DNA of 64,000 nt from Pisaster brevispinus. Lineage: Eukaryota; Echinodermata; Asteroidea; Forcipulatida; Asteriidae. Below the pieces are notes generated by a model. That model had not been told where the DNA came from. It did not search any database and worked only from the letters and a program-made list of their open reading frames with translations. The stretch lies in contig JAMKCF010000015.1 of NCBI GenBank assembly GCA_023634235.1, positions 12,124,087 to 12,188,086 on the forward strand, written 5' to 3'. How positions within the stretch are numbered: position 1 is the first letter of the stretch; each line of letters begins with the position of its first letter. The position numbers and the translations under genes are program-made. Below, in pieces: positions 1 through 11,704 of this stretch.

Positions 1-1660
1 TTTACTTTTAGCATAATGACCATAATATGTTTTAAAGCTCTAAATAGGAACGACATTTAATGACAGGTAAATCTCATTTATTTTAGCGACTGTTGGTGTT
101 GTTGTTGTTGTTATGTTTTCTTATTATTATGTTTGACGATTTTATAATGTAGAGTGCATAACTTGTATATGTTGGTGTGGTAAGAGTTTTCTTTTCACCT
201 TTTCAAAAGTGTGTCAGGGGTTGTTGACGCCTACAAATGTTTGCTGGTGAAAAAATTGAAAGTTCTAAGTGGAGTAGATTTATATCCTAATGTGCAGACA
301 TGTTTGGTTTTGATTGGCAAGTATGGTTTCTCTTCCGGGCCCAGTTTCTTTAAGTTGCACTGTGCGAAAATTGTTGTTTTCCGTAAAAGATAAAAACTTG
401 TTTTTATTAATGGGCCGGCAACCAACCCCATTTATGCTCCTACCATGTCGTTTTCCGATATTTCGATTAAAGCCCGTTTCGACAAGCGTAATTGCATCCA
501 CAAAGGCAACAATTTACGGCGCCTGGAAACGGCTGGAGATGTTACACCACCGTTACATGCGCTCCCAGTGCATGGAAACGGTTTCGATGTGCGCCCTCCG
601 TGTCCCAAACACACAGCGCCTTGGAAATAGTTTGTCTAATGCATCCACCGTATTATTGTGTGTGCAGCGTATTGGAATTCGCTGGAACTGTACACAGGCC
701 GTTTCCTTTGCCTATCACTCCCAATCACTTGCTGAAAATGTTTTGTAAATGACCCAATGAATTGGTGTCAAAACCTTGCATATGCTTCAGCTTGTACACC
801 TTTTGGATATAAAGTAGGCTACATTTATTCACTATCCTTATACATTAATTCAGTAGAAACAAAACTTATTTTAACCCTTAGAATGAGGGAAAGGTCGAAT
901 TGATCACACCACACAATGATAAAATAAGCCATATCTCCAAAGTTGTTTGATCCTGGGGAGTCGAATTCAGTGATATTATAGAATGGACCATTACACATAT
1001 CTAAGTGGAGGGGGGGTGGGGGCAGACCCAAGAGTATATGTTTTTTACAGGAATATTTCAAAATTTGTAAGTGGATGGTGTGGTAGTAAATATTGGCCCT
1101 TTCACTCGTCGGGGTACAGTCTGGGGCATTGCTTAGATAATTAGAGCTTAGCATATTTAGGGGAAAATCAACTAATGGGTAACTAAAGGACTAAAATATT
1201 TTAGACTATAGCTGTGCATGTTAATAAATCACTTATATGTAAATTTTGTTAGGAAATATACATGTTTTGTTTTATAAACCTTAGACGGTGTGGCATGAAC
1301 TATTAGCCCCTTTTAAGCATTAGCGTATAAGTGAGGTCTTTCAAGCATTTTAGGGTATTACGAACGTGCTGTTACCTAACTTTTCTGTTGTGAATTTCTT
1401 GTTCCAATCAAATTCTACAAAAATAAACAGTTGAATGCAATCTTAAATTTTGATTTTGGTTCATTTGTTTTGAAAACTTGTTTAGTCACTTATAAATAAC
1501 ATAAACTCACTTTAATTAAAACCCTTAATTCTTCCAGTCCTCCAGCTTCGGATGGTGATTTTAGGTTTGTAAATTTATTTTCTACTCATGAAAGCCCCAA
1601 AGGGACTTGATAATCCAGGAGATATCAGACAGGACCGTCCCATTAATAACTATATATATA
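1..1660. other. Gene-free stretch
   Basis: I see no convincing exon, domain or RNA gene here. The short open frames are not supported by protein motifs or splice context. Positions 520-630 are locally GC-richer with repeated 'ggaaacgg' words, which may be an old repeat. Confidence 0.4.
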
Positions 1661-1661
1661 T

Positions 1662-2041
1662 AAGCCCAACAACCCAGGCCGACCCATTGTATCTGGTAAT
1701 GGTAGCCCTACAGAGCGCATTTCTAAGTTTGTAGATAGCTTTCTCAACCCCTTAGTCTCCGGCATCCCATCCATCATAAAGGACACCACAGACTTCCTCC
1801 ATAAGCTAGAGGATGTCAAACATCAAATACCTGACTCTGCTTTTTTGGTCACTCTAGATGTTTCATCACTGTATACTAACATACCACATAATGAAGGCAT
1901 GAGTGCATGTGTCTCTGCTCTCAGGGGCAACAAACAATCCCGCCCCTCAGTGATACATGTTAAGGAACTCATCAGCCACATTCTCACTAAGAACAACTTT
2001 TCATTTACTGACAGGCATTTTTTACAGATACAGGGTATACC
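1662..2041 (+). mobile_element. Penelope-like element fragment: N-terminal part of RT
   Basis: The plus-strand frame encodes the block GRPIVSGNGSPTE, then a VTLDVSSLYTNIPH segment and part of the RT palm. These are typical of Penelope-like reverse transcriptases of the Neptune/Poseidon kind. The fragment is cut off before the catalytic DD motif, where it meets a perfect 34-bp palindrome and an oppositely oriented PLE tail. The same protein block occurs on the minus strand near 40.2 kb, so both belong to one family. It is 5' and 3' truncated and non-functional. Confidence 0.8.
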
Positions 2042-2075
2042 CTAATTTTATATATACATGTATATATAAAATTAG
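2042..2075. repeat. Perfect 34-bp palindrome at a PLE/PLE junction
   Basis: The sequence from ctaatttta to taaaattag is its own reverse complement over all 34 bases. It lies exactly where the plus-strand RT fragment meets the 3' end of the minus-strand PLE. One arm corresponds to the usual 3' terminus of the family ('ctactaatt'), as seen at 54.68 kb and 38.45 kb. Confidence 0.85.
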
Positions 2076-2945
2076 TAGGGGAGATGGCCTTAGCTTTCGA
2101 TCCAATCCGGACCTTCGTCAGAGGCATAAACAAGAACAAACACAAACATATCCATTTATAGCCAAAAGAGGAGCGAAGGATTAAGGGAGAGTATCCAGAA
2201 AAAAGCGGGAAAATATAGCCAATCAGAGTTGTAAATTTATTGGCTAAGAACCAATAAGAGTGAAGAAGTGAAAACAAAGGATGGTAATTGTGAAAGGCTG
2301 GATCACTGGACCATAAAGGTGGTACCGCATTGTAGGCATTACAACGCGGGAAGCGTGAAATGGTAGGATTAGAGAACAAGCCACATAAGAAAATGCAACT
2401 AACAATAGGAGGCAAGATCAAAGTAATCATAACATAAAAAGAATCAGTTAAAACAGTTTAAACTAGGTAAGAGGAACCTGCAGAGTGAGCAGGTTATTAA
2501 ATCCTCTGTAAAGGGAATAGGTAATTGACAGGTTAACTCTAAAACTTCTTTAGAGAGAGAAAAGAAGTGTAGAGATGGACCAGTGTAGAGAACTTGCAAA
2601 TGACAGTAACTGTATCTTCTTTACATCAATGAAGTAAGCGAGAGAAAGAAGCGTAAAATAGACCAATGAAGAGAACATGTTATTTGTAGTTATTGTATTA
2701 ATAATAAATCGAAAATGTAAGGAGGGTGATGGGGATTTATTTAACACCGGTGTTTACGTTAAGTCAAAAGGGTTGGACTGTCTTGAGTTGGTGAATCCAG
2801 TGTGATTCTCTGAGTTTGCGGTGTGTGTCACATCTCGGTTCTTAGGGGGTACCCAACGACTTTTCTCCTTGAAGCAGTTGCGGGTGGGTTGGACGTCCAC
2901 AGATGACTCGTTCTCTGTGGAGGGCTCTACGAAATTTGGTTTATA
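2076..2945 (-). mobile_element. Penelope-like element, internally deleted, 3' end
   Basis: Positions 2076-2830 match 38445-39165 closely, in the same orientation. That is the untranslated 3' part of the PLE whose coding region lies at 39.1-40.6 kb, so this copy is also minus strand. Positions 2835-2945 encode a frame with KEKSRWVPPKNRD, which resembles the conserved block preceding RT in PLE proteins. If so, this copy joins an N-terminal piece directly to the 3' UTR, with the RT and GIY-YIG parts deleted. Its 5' side runs into the foldback array. Confidence 0.7.
2087..2125 (-). ncRNA. Hammerhead-like ribozyme motif in PLE tail
   Basis: On the minus strand the order is GCCT, CTGACGA, an extra A, GGTCC-loop-GGATC, GAAA, GCTA, AGGC. 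GCCT/AGGC can form helix I and GGTCC/GGATC helix II, with GAAA in the usual place and UA as the cleavage dinucleotide. The core has one extra A and a minimal helix III, so it could be a degenerate or atypical hammerhead. PLEs are known to carry hammerhead ribozymes. Confidence 0.45.
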
Positions 2946-4500
2946 AACCATGGGAAAATGAATTCATCATAAAACATGGTTTATAAACCTTGATTTGAAA
3001 AACATGAAAAATGAAATCACTTTCAAAACGTGGTTTATAAACCATGACGTTTTAGGTACCTTCAAAACATGGTTTATAAACCATAACAATTATATCATCG
3101 TGGTTTATAAACGATGGTTTATATTCCATCAAAACTGAGGCATCATAAAACATGGTTCATAAACCATGACAGTTTAAGCACCTTCAAATTATGGTCTGTA
3201 AACCAAGAAAATTATAACATCATAAAACTTGGTTTTTAAACAAAAACAATTCTAGCATCATACAACATGGTTTATAAACCATGACAATATAACCCCATAA
3301 AACGTGGTTTATAAACAATGGTTTATAAACATGAAAAGTGAAGCTCTTTAACAAGGTTTATAAACCATGAACATTATTGCATCAAAAATTATGGTTTATA
3401 AATCATGGTTTTTATGCCATGAAAAGTGAAGCGTCTTAAAACATGGTTTATAAACCATGGTAATTAAAGCTTCGTAAACGTGGTTTTTAAGCCATGACAA
3501 TTTAGGCATCTTAAGTCATGGTTTATAAACCATGAAAACTGTGTGTTCACAGATCATGGTTTATAAACCATAACAACTCAACGTAGGTCTCATTCAACCT
3601 CATTATGATCGCTCCACGCCTAGACTGGTCCCCTGACTACCGCCCGCAAACTAACCATTGTGGTAACCATTCACGCACTGATCTGATTAGTGAAGAGTGC
3701 AGTCAGTGCAATCTCAAGGGCGCTGTGTGCTTCATACGATACCGCGAGACTGGACTCGCGGTAACTAATGATTTGTTATGTTTTGTAACAACGGCCGCTG
3801 GGGCCCTCATACTGTGACTGGGAGTGGGATCAGAACGGACGCTTCGGAGGGCCTGCAGTACGGCCCGAAGACTGTTGCAGCTAGCTGGAAATCATCTTGT
3901 TCGGCCATTCTCGTGATATTTTCGCTATTGTTATATTTTACCGTGCGAGACGTCGTTGGATTGTGTACGGCGCGGGCCGGAAGACGAGCTAGGGGAAGAA
4001 TGGGAAGGAATGGGAAGAAGGTTGAGAGGAACCCTTGTTCAGTTTCTATGGCTTATAAACCATGACTTAAAATGCCTCAACTTGTGTTTTAAAACCGTGT
4101 TTTATGATGCTTTAGTTTTCATGGTTTATAAACCATGTTTTAACACGTTTCACTTTTCAAGGTTTACAAACCATGAAAAGTGAAGCCTCTTAAAACTTTC
4201 TGTATAAACCATGATTTGTAAACAATGTTTTACAATGCAATATATTTCATGGTTTTTAAACCATGTTTCAAGAAGCTTCACTATTAAACAACATGATTCA
4301 TATAACATGTTTTATGGTGTTATAATTGTCATTGTTTATAAACCATGTTTTATGATGTTTCACCTTTCAGATGGTTTATAAACCATGATTTGTAGACCAT
4401 GTTTTATGATGCCTCAGTTGTCATGGTTTATAAACCATGGTTTTTAAATCATGATTCTAGAATGTTCATGGTTTATAAACCATGGTTTATAAACCACATT
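2938..4500. repeat. Foldback element: inverted arrays of a TTTATAAA palindrome
   Basis: Two arrays of the palindrome CATGGTTTATAAACCATG lie at about 2938-3575 and 4045-4500, with more than 20 recognisable copies every 35-40 bp. Left-arm spacers read 'gcatcataaaacatgg' towards the palindrome. Right-arm spacers read the reverse complement, 'catgttttatgatgc'. The arrays therefore form one long inverted repeat around a ~470-bp, more GC-rich unique centre. This is the layout of foldback (TU-like) elements described in sea urchins, whose ends are built from short subrepeats. No transposase is seen in the centre. Confidence 0.75.
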
Positions 4501-4719
4501 TTGACGGTGCTTTAAAGAGTGTTGAAAATCTTCAAAAGTTGAACCAGTAATCCGAAGTCCAAAAAAGTCCAGCCCATTAGAGAAAATAACAAAACAGTTC
4601 GAATTAATAAGACCAACTTATAGAAGTTTTTCTCAGGTTGGTCATTGATGTACCTTTAACAGACTTACTGAGTGGCGCTTTCAACTCACTAAAAAAATTG
4701 ACGGACCTGTAAGTCATTA

Positions 4720-4935
4720 CATTATTCGCCCCGGTGTTCCTGGTTGTGGCTGCTTAATGCGCCGTAGCACCTTGTAAACCCTTATACGGTGCTAAATAAA
4801 TGGGTCTCAGAATCCACCACTGCAATAACCTATCTTTCTGAAAGTTTGTATATACTCAGCGCCTTGAGTACCTTGTTTGGTAGATACGTGCGCTATATAA
4901 GACTTCGATATTATTATTATTATTATTATTATTGA
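4720..4935 (+). mobile_element. SINE/LINE 3' tail fragment
   Basis: The segment ends in 'gcgctatataagacttcgatatt' followed by (ATT)n. The complete LINE at 6.8-8.6 kb ends in a related 'gcgctttacaaatgtctt' plus (ATT)n. Such tails are shared by CR1/L2-type LINEs and their partner SINEs. No coding sequence is present. Confidence 0.5.
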
Positions 4936-5642
4936 TCGATCTTGCCGCACCATTTTTCTAAGCATGCCTTGCTCGATCATAACCCTGGAATTGGTTCATT
5001 AAAATGTGTTAGAATTTAGCACATTTTAATTAGGCGTGAGGTCTATCCATTCTAACAATAACGGGCGCGCTCAAGTATGGTAACCCGTAAAAGAGGCATC
5101 AAGTCAAAAAGCAACTGATCCTATGTCATTCTTTTTTTTATTTTCGATATGTCTAACTGTATGCAGTTTAGGCCAAGGTGACCGTGTAAAAACACGTTTC
5201 ATTTGAAATGGATTCGCGTCAAAAAACTTGCATTTTCACGCGAGTACTAAACGTCCTACAAGCGCCATACATAAATACGCAGAAAGTTTGTAACAAGCGT
5301 GCACGAAAAAGTAGTCACCCTTTGGGAGTCAATCAGCGTTGTTTTTTAGTACATGACTACCAGGGGTTAGTAACGAGAGGTATTAATACGTAGCGAGGCT
5401 GGTAATAGACCAACGAGAAACGAGTGGCTAGGTCAACAAATTCACCGGGTTGTTTTCCATTATTTACGTAGAGCGTTCCCACAATCCGAGATCCTAGAGC
5501 CCCCAAAGTCTACTTGTCCGGTTTGATGGCCCCCCTTAGCTGGTGAACTGAGATTTTCGATTTTTGCTTTGCTCTGAGCCATCTTGTAAATAAAAACAGC
5601 ACAACTACATTATTTCCAGTTTTTTAATCAGAGGTGCTGCAG
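4936..5642. other. Gene-free stretch upstream of the GPCR relic
   Basis: No exon, domain or repeat could be identified with confidence. Short open frames here have no recognisable motif. Confidence 0.35.
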
Positions 5643-5711
5643 CAACCCTCTATGATGGTGTTTTGGTTATCGAAACTGGCACTCTTGAAGATCTGCACAG
5701 CTTGAAAAATT
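5643..5711 (+). pseudogene. Possible leucine-rich-repeat exon of the GPCR relic
   Basis: A 69-bp segment is flanked by a possible acceptor (gctgcag) and a good donor (gtaagt). One frame reads ...IETGTLEDLHSLKN, similar to the Leu/Phe pattern of LGR ectodomain repeats. Those are usually encoded by 72-bp exons. It sits about 240 bp upstream of the exon encoding the receptor's hinge and TM1. The match is short and could be chance. Confidence 0.3.
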
Positions 5712-5948
5712 GTAAGTCAGTATTATCATGTCTCCCGTACCGTTAATTTTAAACACTTCCGGTTCAAAATGAACCCTGACAAAGCTCCTATTCGGTCTGA
5801 CTTTAGTCTGGGTCAGCATGAACTGGAATTTGTATCGATTCAACCCAGAAAAGAGTTATAATTTTACGCAGAATATATAAGTTAAAATCCCCCCTTATTT
5901 CAACAGCCTGACGCGGAAAAGGGTCAGGCCATTATTATTTTGTTTTAG

Positions 5949-6760
5949 ATACATCGATGACTACCATTTGTTTTGTCGATTTTATAAAGAAGTACCATCT
6001 AAAGCATTCGACTACTCCAAATGTACAACGACCGAGTTGCAACCACCACTAAACATCCTCGGCAGTCTGATGCGTAATGATCCACTACGAGCTTCCTTGT
6101 GGATTCTTGGGTTGAGCGCCCTCATCGGCAATTTCCTGGTAATCATCTGGAGATGTAGACGGGGCAAAGAATTACGTGAGAATGAGACTCATTCATTATT
6201 GGTACTTAATTTAGCTATATCTGACTTGATGATGGAGGTGTATATGTTGATTATTGCTATTGCTGATATCGCATTAGGTAATAATTATTCCATTATTGCG
6301 AAGCTATGGCGATCTAGTGTGTTTTGCAAGATTGCTGTGGTAGTATCAGTGATGTCTAGTGAAGCTTTGTTGTTTTTTGTCACCGTCATCAGTCTGGACT
6401 GCTTTTTATTTTAAGCATCGTTTTCCCCTTCAGCCGGGTTACTATCAGAGGAAAGCTAACCAAAGTTATTGTGTTTGCAATGTGGCATGTATTACGTATC
6501 CCGACCATATTCAGTGGTGATAATGACTCCGATGTCTACGGGTTGTCTGATGTGTGCATTGGTCTCCCACTGACAACTAAGGTGTCTAGTTATACAATCA
6601 GGTACTATCGCTATACCGGTACCTGAAACAAGAGAACCGGCCTGGATTTACTCAATCGTCTTGTTTCTCGGCGTCAACTTGTTGTGTTTTATCATTGTGT
6701 TGAGCTGCTACGTAACAATCTTCGTGAAGGTTTACAAGCGACCACCCAAGTGTTTTCTCT
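5949..6760 (+). pseudogene. Relaxin-receptor-like (LGR type) GPCR pseudogene, hinge to TM5
   Basis: An acceptor (ttgttttag) precedes a frame with a hinge segment (YIDDYHLFCRFYKEVPSKAF), then TM1 (GLSALIGNFLVIIW with the GN pair), TM2 (LNLAISDLMM, conserved Asp) and TM3 starting at the conserved Cys. This matches relaxin-family (RXFP/LGR group C) receptors. It is dead. The DR pair after TM3 reads DC. The 5-bp word 'tttta' is duplicated at about 6405-6414, creating a frameshift and stop. TM4 looks shortened. A further frame change precedes TM5 (EPAWIYSIVLFLGVN). A LINE insertion then separates TM5 from TM6-7. The family signals through G proteins at the plasma membrane; this copy cannot. Confidence 0.85.
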
Positions 6761-6779
6761 CTCTCTCTCTTCTGCAATA

Positions 6780-8569
6780 TTTTTTTGTCATTTGAGCTCC
6801 TATTGTGTTCAATTTTATATCTGTGGATAGGGCTTTGTACCAGGATTCTACTGGACTCTTTTTGTGCTGTGCATAATGAGTCATACAAAGAACAGTGTAT
6901 CATATACAGAGACCTTGTTATCAATGCTAAATCTAACTATCATCGTTGTAAAATATCGGAGTGCAACCAACAAAATCTGTTCCGTGTTATTGACAAGCTT
7001 TCTTCTCCCAAGTGTATGAAAAAGCTCCCAAGTTTTGACAATCCTATTGATCTGGCCAATAATTTTGCCAATTTCTTTGAGGATAAAATTAAGAAATTGT
7101 ATGGTAGATTTGAAAATATACATCCATCACCCATCTCCGTTGATATTCATGATCATTGTAACTCTTCGTTCGCCACTTTTCGTGAAGTCACTTCTGACGA
7201 AGTGATGAAGATGATCAAATCTTGTACAGTTACCTCCTGCAAGTTGGACCCTCTGCCATTATCTGTATTTAAGGAGTGTTGTTCTGAACTGCTGCCAGTC
7301 TTCACAAAGATTATTAATAGGTCTTTGTCTTTTGGCCATTTCCCTGATCATCTTAAGGAGGCTTGCATCCTGCCACTTCTGAAAAAGCAACATTTGGACC
7401 CGGAGTGTTTGTCAAATTATCGTCCTATTTCTAACTTGAGATTCATCTCTAAATTGATTGAACGTGCAGTTGTGAGTCAACTTCAAGACTATCTCTGTGA
7501 AAATAACCTTCATGCTAAGATGCAGTCTGCTTATCGTCCTTTCCACAGTACTGAGACTGCTCTCATTTATTTATATTGTTCAGTGCACCCTTACAAGACC
7601 TCATTGCTGCCCATGGTATTTCTAGTGTTGCTTATGCTGACGATACCCAACTTTATGTTACATTTGACCCTGCTGATCGAGCTTCTGCCATTGCTAAAGT
7701 TGAATTTTGCATTCAAGATGTCAAATCTTGGGCTTTGTCCAACAAACTCGCTCTGAATGACTCCAAAACTGAGATCTTATTTTTAAGATCTCGTTTCACA
7801 AAAAAGGTTTCTCCGCCAAACTTACATATTGCCCAGTCTGTTATTAAACCATCTGAATTTGCCCGCAACCTCGGTGTAATTATGGATTCTTCATTGTGCA
7901 TGAGTAGACATGTTGATAATGTTTGCAAAGCAGCTTTCATGGCTATCAGAAAAATAGCACAGATTCGCCGCTACCTGGATGAAGCTACTACTCTTCGTCT
8001 TATTCACGCTTTCGTCACAACTAGACTTGATTCCGGCAATTCTCTTCTGTATGGACTCCCTGATAAAGATCTTGCTAAAATTCAACGTGTACAAAACATT
8101 GCCGCTCGCCTCGTTTCTTGCTTGCCTCGTTCTCACCATATTACACCAGTACTAATGAAATTGCATTGGCTCCCAGTTAAGTTTCGTACAATTTATAAAA
8201 TTATTTTGTTAACTTTCAAAGCTCAAACATGTAAATCTCCTGCTTATTTATCTGAACTTGTTCACCATTATTCCCCTACTCGGACTTTACGTTCATCTCA
8301 ACAGTCATTGCTTTCATCTACAAGAGCTTCTTCCATTTGTTATGGCCACAGATCATTTTCTTACGCCGCACCATTTTTGTGGAAAAGTCTTCCTGTGCAT
8401 ATTCGCCAGGCTAGTTCTTTACACTGTTTTAAGTCTCTGTTAAAACACATTTGTTTGGAGCTGCTTATTTGTAATCTGCTAATTTGTAATTGTTTCTTTC
8501 ACTCTTTGTATATTTGATTGTTCTCTTTATGCGCTTAGAGGCTTTTGCATTAGGCGCTTTACAAATGTC

Positions 8570-8598
<29 letters not shown>
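6780..8598 (+). mobile_element. CR1/L2-type LINE, 5' truncated and internally deleted
   Basis: The frame from about 6870 encodes the pre-RT region and RT blocks LSNYRPISNL and HSTETAL. A second frame from about 7580 encodes SVAYADDTQLYVTF (the catalytic YADD block) and continues through the thumb to a stop at 8515-8517. The RT segments between STETAL and the block before YADD are deleted, changing the frame. The 3' UTR is short and ends 'gcgctttacaaatgtctt' plus (ATT)n, the CR1/L2 style. The endonuclease is absent. The element sits inside the third intracellular loop of the GPCR relic. Sequences on either side (aagcgaccacccaag and aaacgctcgtctaag) both encode KRxxK and might be a diverged target duplication, but only weakly. 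Confidence 0.85.
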
Positions 8599-8599
<1 letters not shown>

Positions 8600-8601
<2 letters not shown>

Positions 8602-8932
8602 AACGCTCGTCTAAGCTGGTGAAGGTAACGGCTCACCAACAGAGGGAAATTAAAATGGCGGTGAAAATGGCTCTGATAGTCGGTACTGACTTCGCATGTT
8701 GGATGCCCGTGATCATTATGGGGATTCTATCCCAGGCTGGTATTGTGGAGATCGGTCCTGATATGTATGCATGGATTGTTGTCTTCATCCTCCCAATAAA
8801 CTCCTCCCTAAACCCGTATCTCTACACATTCTACTCTAAAATCACTGCACAGAGCGAAACAAAGAAGTCCGAACCGAAGATGGAGATGAAAAAACACAAA
8901 TCTTCAGAAACACTCGAAACACAAGTATTCTA
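8600..8932 (+). pseudogene. Relaxin-receptor-like GPCR pseudogene, TM6-TM7 and tail
   Basis: The frame resumes with ICL3 (AHQQREIKMAVKMA), TM6 (GTDFACWMPVIIMG, with the CW-x-P motif) and TM7 (ILPINSSLNPYLYTF, the NPxxY-like motif). A short Lys/Ser-rich C-tail ends in a stop at 8930-8932. This is the 3' half of the receptor that starts at 5949. It is still open, which suggests relatively recent inactivation. Confidence 0.85.
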
Positions 8933-8933
8933 A

Positions 8934-9420
8934 GTGTAATCAGCCCTTCAAATAATTGAATAACTTGCCAGACAAATTCTTACCTTCAATGAAATACAAC
9001 CAGGAATTCCCCTTTAATAAAAACAACAGCTCTGTAGTGCGTACACTCTGTGAACATTGCTTTGTTCTGTGTACTTAAGTAAGAAACAAATTGCCAACAC
9101 TTTAAAACACACTGTTTGGACGTATAGAAGTCCATATAGTGTGTCAAGTCTCTGCATTGTGTGAACCTTTTTTTGTTCTCAGTTCAAAAATTCATGTTTA
9201 ACACTTAAACACACCTACACACACAAAGACCGAAGCTCTGAGTTTCAGTCACTCTTTGGACAATTCTTTGTTCTTTACACTTAAGAAAAAATCAAATTCT
9301 TCAACGCTTTTCCCAAGTCCAAACTTCGTATGTAGCACACAAACAACGAAACATTCAATTTGTTAAGTCCCCCTGTGAAGACATATTTTGTTCTTTCCTA
9401 TGTCCCTGTAGTTAAGAACC
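8934..9420. repeat. Degenerate tandem repeat downstream of the GPCR relic
   Basis: Imperfect units of about 190-240 bp share 'tttgttct...cacttaag(a)aa...caaattc' and 'cacactctttgga'. Three diverged copies can be traced. No gene is seen. Confidence 0.4.
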
Positions 9421-11700
9421 CCCGCAGACTTTGTACACATAACATGTCTTTTTGGGCCATCCCAGTCTTTAGAATTCCCCTATAATGGAGACCTTTTTGT
9501 TTTCCTTTTTTTGTTTTGTCCTCAGTTTTAACAAGGTAACGAATAATATTAAAACAATCTCACCACAGATTGGGTTTGAGGGATCTTGCGATTGGGGTCT
9601 ATTGTTCCATTAAATAAGTCTTCGAGATAACTTCGACAGTAAACTCTCTCAGATAAATTACTCAAAATGCTGGATAACTATCCAGCGTACTGTTGAAAAA
9701 AGAAGAAGAGCAAAACAGGGAAAACAATGGTTGACTTTTGGGACGCTGGGTGGCAGCATACTTACCAGGTAAAGTGCGCATGCTTAGAACTACGTACACA
9801 GTGGAAGTTTACTTGGCGTTCCAAAGTCTCCAATTGAACTGTAAAATACAACATTGAATGTGTAAGTAGTTTGCTTATTGTTGAGTTTAGCTTCGATGGC
9901 TTCTGTGTTGATGAGTATACAACAACAAAATTATGTCTCAAACATGTGCAGTGTACTCCAATGGAGGATTTTTTTGTTAGTGTCTATTTACTCAGATAAA
10001 AATCTTTATGCGAGATACTGTATTTAAAAAAAATATTGAAATGTCAACTGTTTTACAAAGAAATGTAATCTATTTTTACGTCAAAATATTTAAATGTCCA
10101 TTGTTCGTTCAACTTGTAGGTAAGCATTTTGCAAGTAGGGCAGCTACACTTACTATTGTGTTTTTGAGGCCTTGTTAAAAATGTGTTATCATGGAGGATG
10201 AATTGGGTATTTTAGGCTCAAATTTCCGTAGAAAGTAGACACTGACATGTTGATTTACCGACGGTCACAATACCTTTATCGTGAATTTGTGTCTTTCCTT
10301 TGTAGGCCTATTTATTTTGGCAAAGGCTCTTTTTCAAACAAAGTTGACGTAAACTAAACTACTTCTATAAAATGTTTGACTAGCTAATTAACATAATACA
10401 ATGTGGTAGATGATAGAGGTATGAAACATTATTTCTAAGGAAACACTTTATTAACTGGTTAACGTGCAGGTAAAACCTGGATATTTTGGGGGAGAAGTAT
10501 TAACTCTGAGAAGAGCCTGTGTGGTCTCGACGTTTCGAGAGTCTACTCTTTTTTTTCTGGAAAATACCCAACATTTCAACATGTAAAAAAAAATGTTTAT
10601 ATCATTTAAAATCACCTGTAAAATTAATGGGTTCATTTTTTATTTTTTATTTTTTTTTTAAGTTCAAGGTCATGTTTTAAGGAATTGTTTGTACAATCAT
10701 TCAGTCCAATATTTGTGTTTCAAATTCGGCAATTCGTGAAAATAGGTTCTCATGTACACCGTAATAGTGTTACAGGCCAAATCGTCCCAGCAAGAACAAC
10801 CTGTGCTCATATCAAGTTCATGAAAAGTTAGCTTTGAGATTTAAACTGACTTACGGATTAATTATATCAAGCACCATAGCTGAAGATTTGAATAGTGTAA
10901 CCATTTCTATCTACGGAGATCTGGATGAGCCCTCCGACTTATTGAGATACTGAGATGCTTCAACTGCAGAATGGTGACACAAACTTAAGATGGCGACCTT
11001 CCATCCCCATATCAAATATATCTGGTAGACGACACCACATTTTCAGGATGTAGAAAAATGAGTATATATCTTGAAGACGACTTTCAGAGTCTCGTTATGC
11101 AGAAATAAAACATTTTGGGACGTTGTCATTTGACGGTAATGATAATTTTCTGAGAATATTTTTCTCAGAATCTCAACAAGTCGGGTGTCACTTCCAAAGC
11201 TCCGTATGTATTGTATACTTATTGGTAATATGTTAAACTCAAATTATGGTAAACTGTGTACATAAAGTATTAGTTAGATATTTTGAGGCAGGCTAAGTGG
11301 CAACAGACGTCTCTCAGGTTAGCCCATTAGTGTTTAATATGTTCATATTGTTCAGAACTGTACGTACACGATGGAAATGTCACCTAGCATTCCAGACTCC
11401 CTAAAATTCATTCAATTGTAGGTTGCTATAATCATTGCGCATATTTTACTGCATTGTTATTGTGGAGTGACATAAATCAGACAAACAGTTCGAAGCGTGT
11501 GGATTTTTAAAAATGTATTCTGATTTGTCCGATAGGCCTCCCGTTTGAGGCCTTAATGTCTTGGTCCCCAACCTACGGTGGCTTAAAAAGGGCTATCCGC
11601 AATTCCATATTTTCGAGCTAAAACTATCGTAGAACGACATAGAACTAAGATAACTGCAATGCTTTTTTTACCCCAAAAATAGAAGAATAAGTATTTCAAT
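9421..11700. other. Gene-free repeat-derived stretch
   Basis: Segments at about 9770-9850 and 11350-11430 resemble each other (gaactacgtacacagtgg / gaactgtacgtacacgat), so old repeats are present. No supported exon or domain is seen. Confidence 0.35.
10440..10580 (-). repeat. Diverged ribozyme/stem-loop repeat, copy 1
   Basis: The minus strand reads GAGT-loop-CTCTC, GAAACGTC, about 12 nt, then GGCTCTTCTCAGAGTT. The last part can fold as a 6-bp stem with a 4-nt loop. The same order recurs at 58.2 kb. The first part resembles the 3' half of a hammerhead core, of the kind found in PLE tails. Confidence 0.4.
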
Positions 11701-11704
11701 CTGG

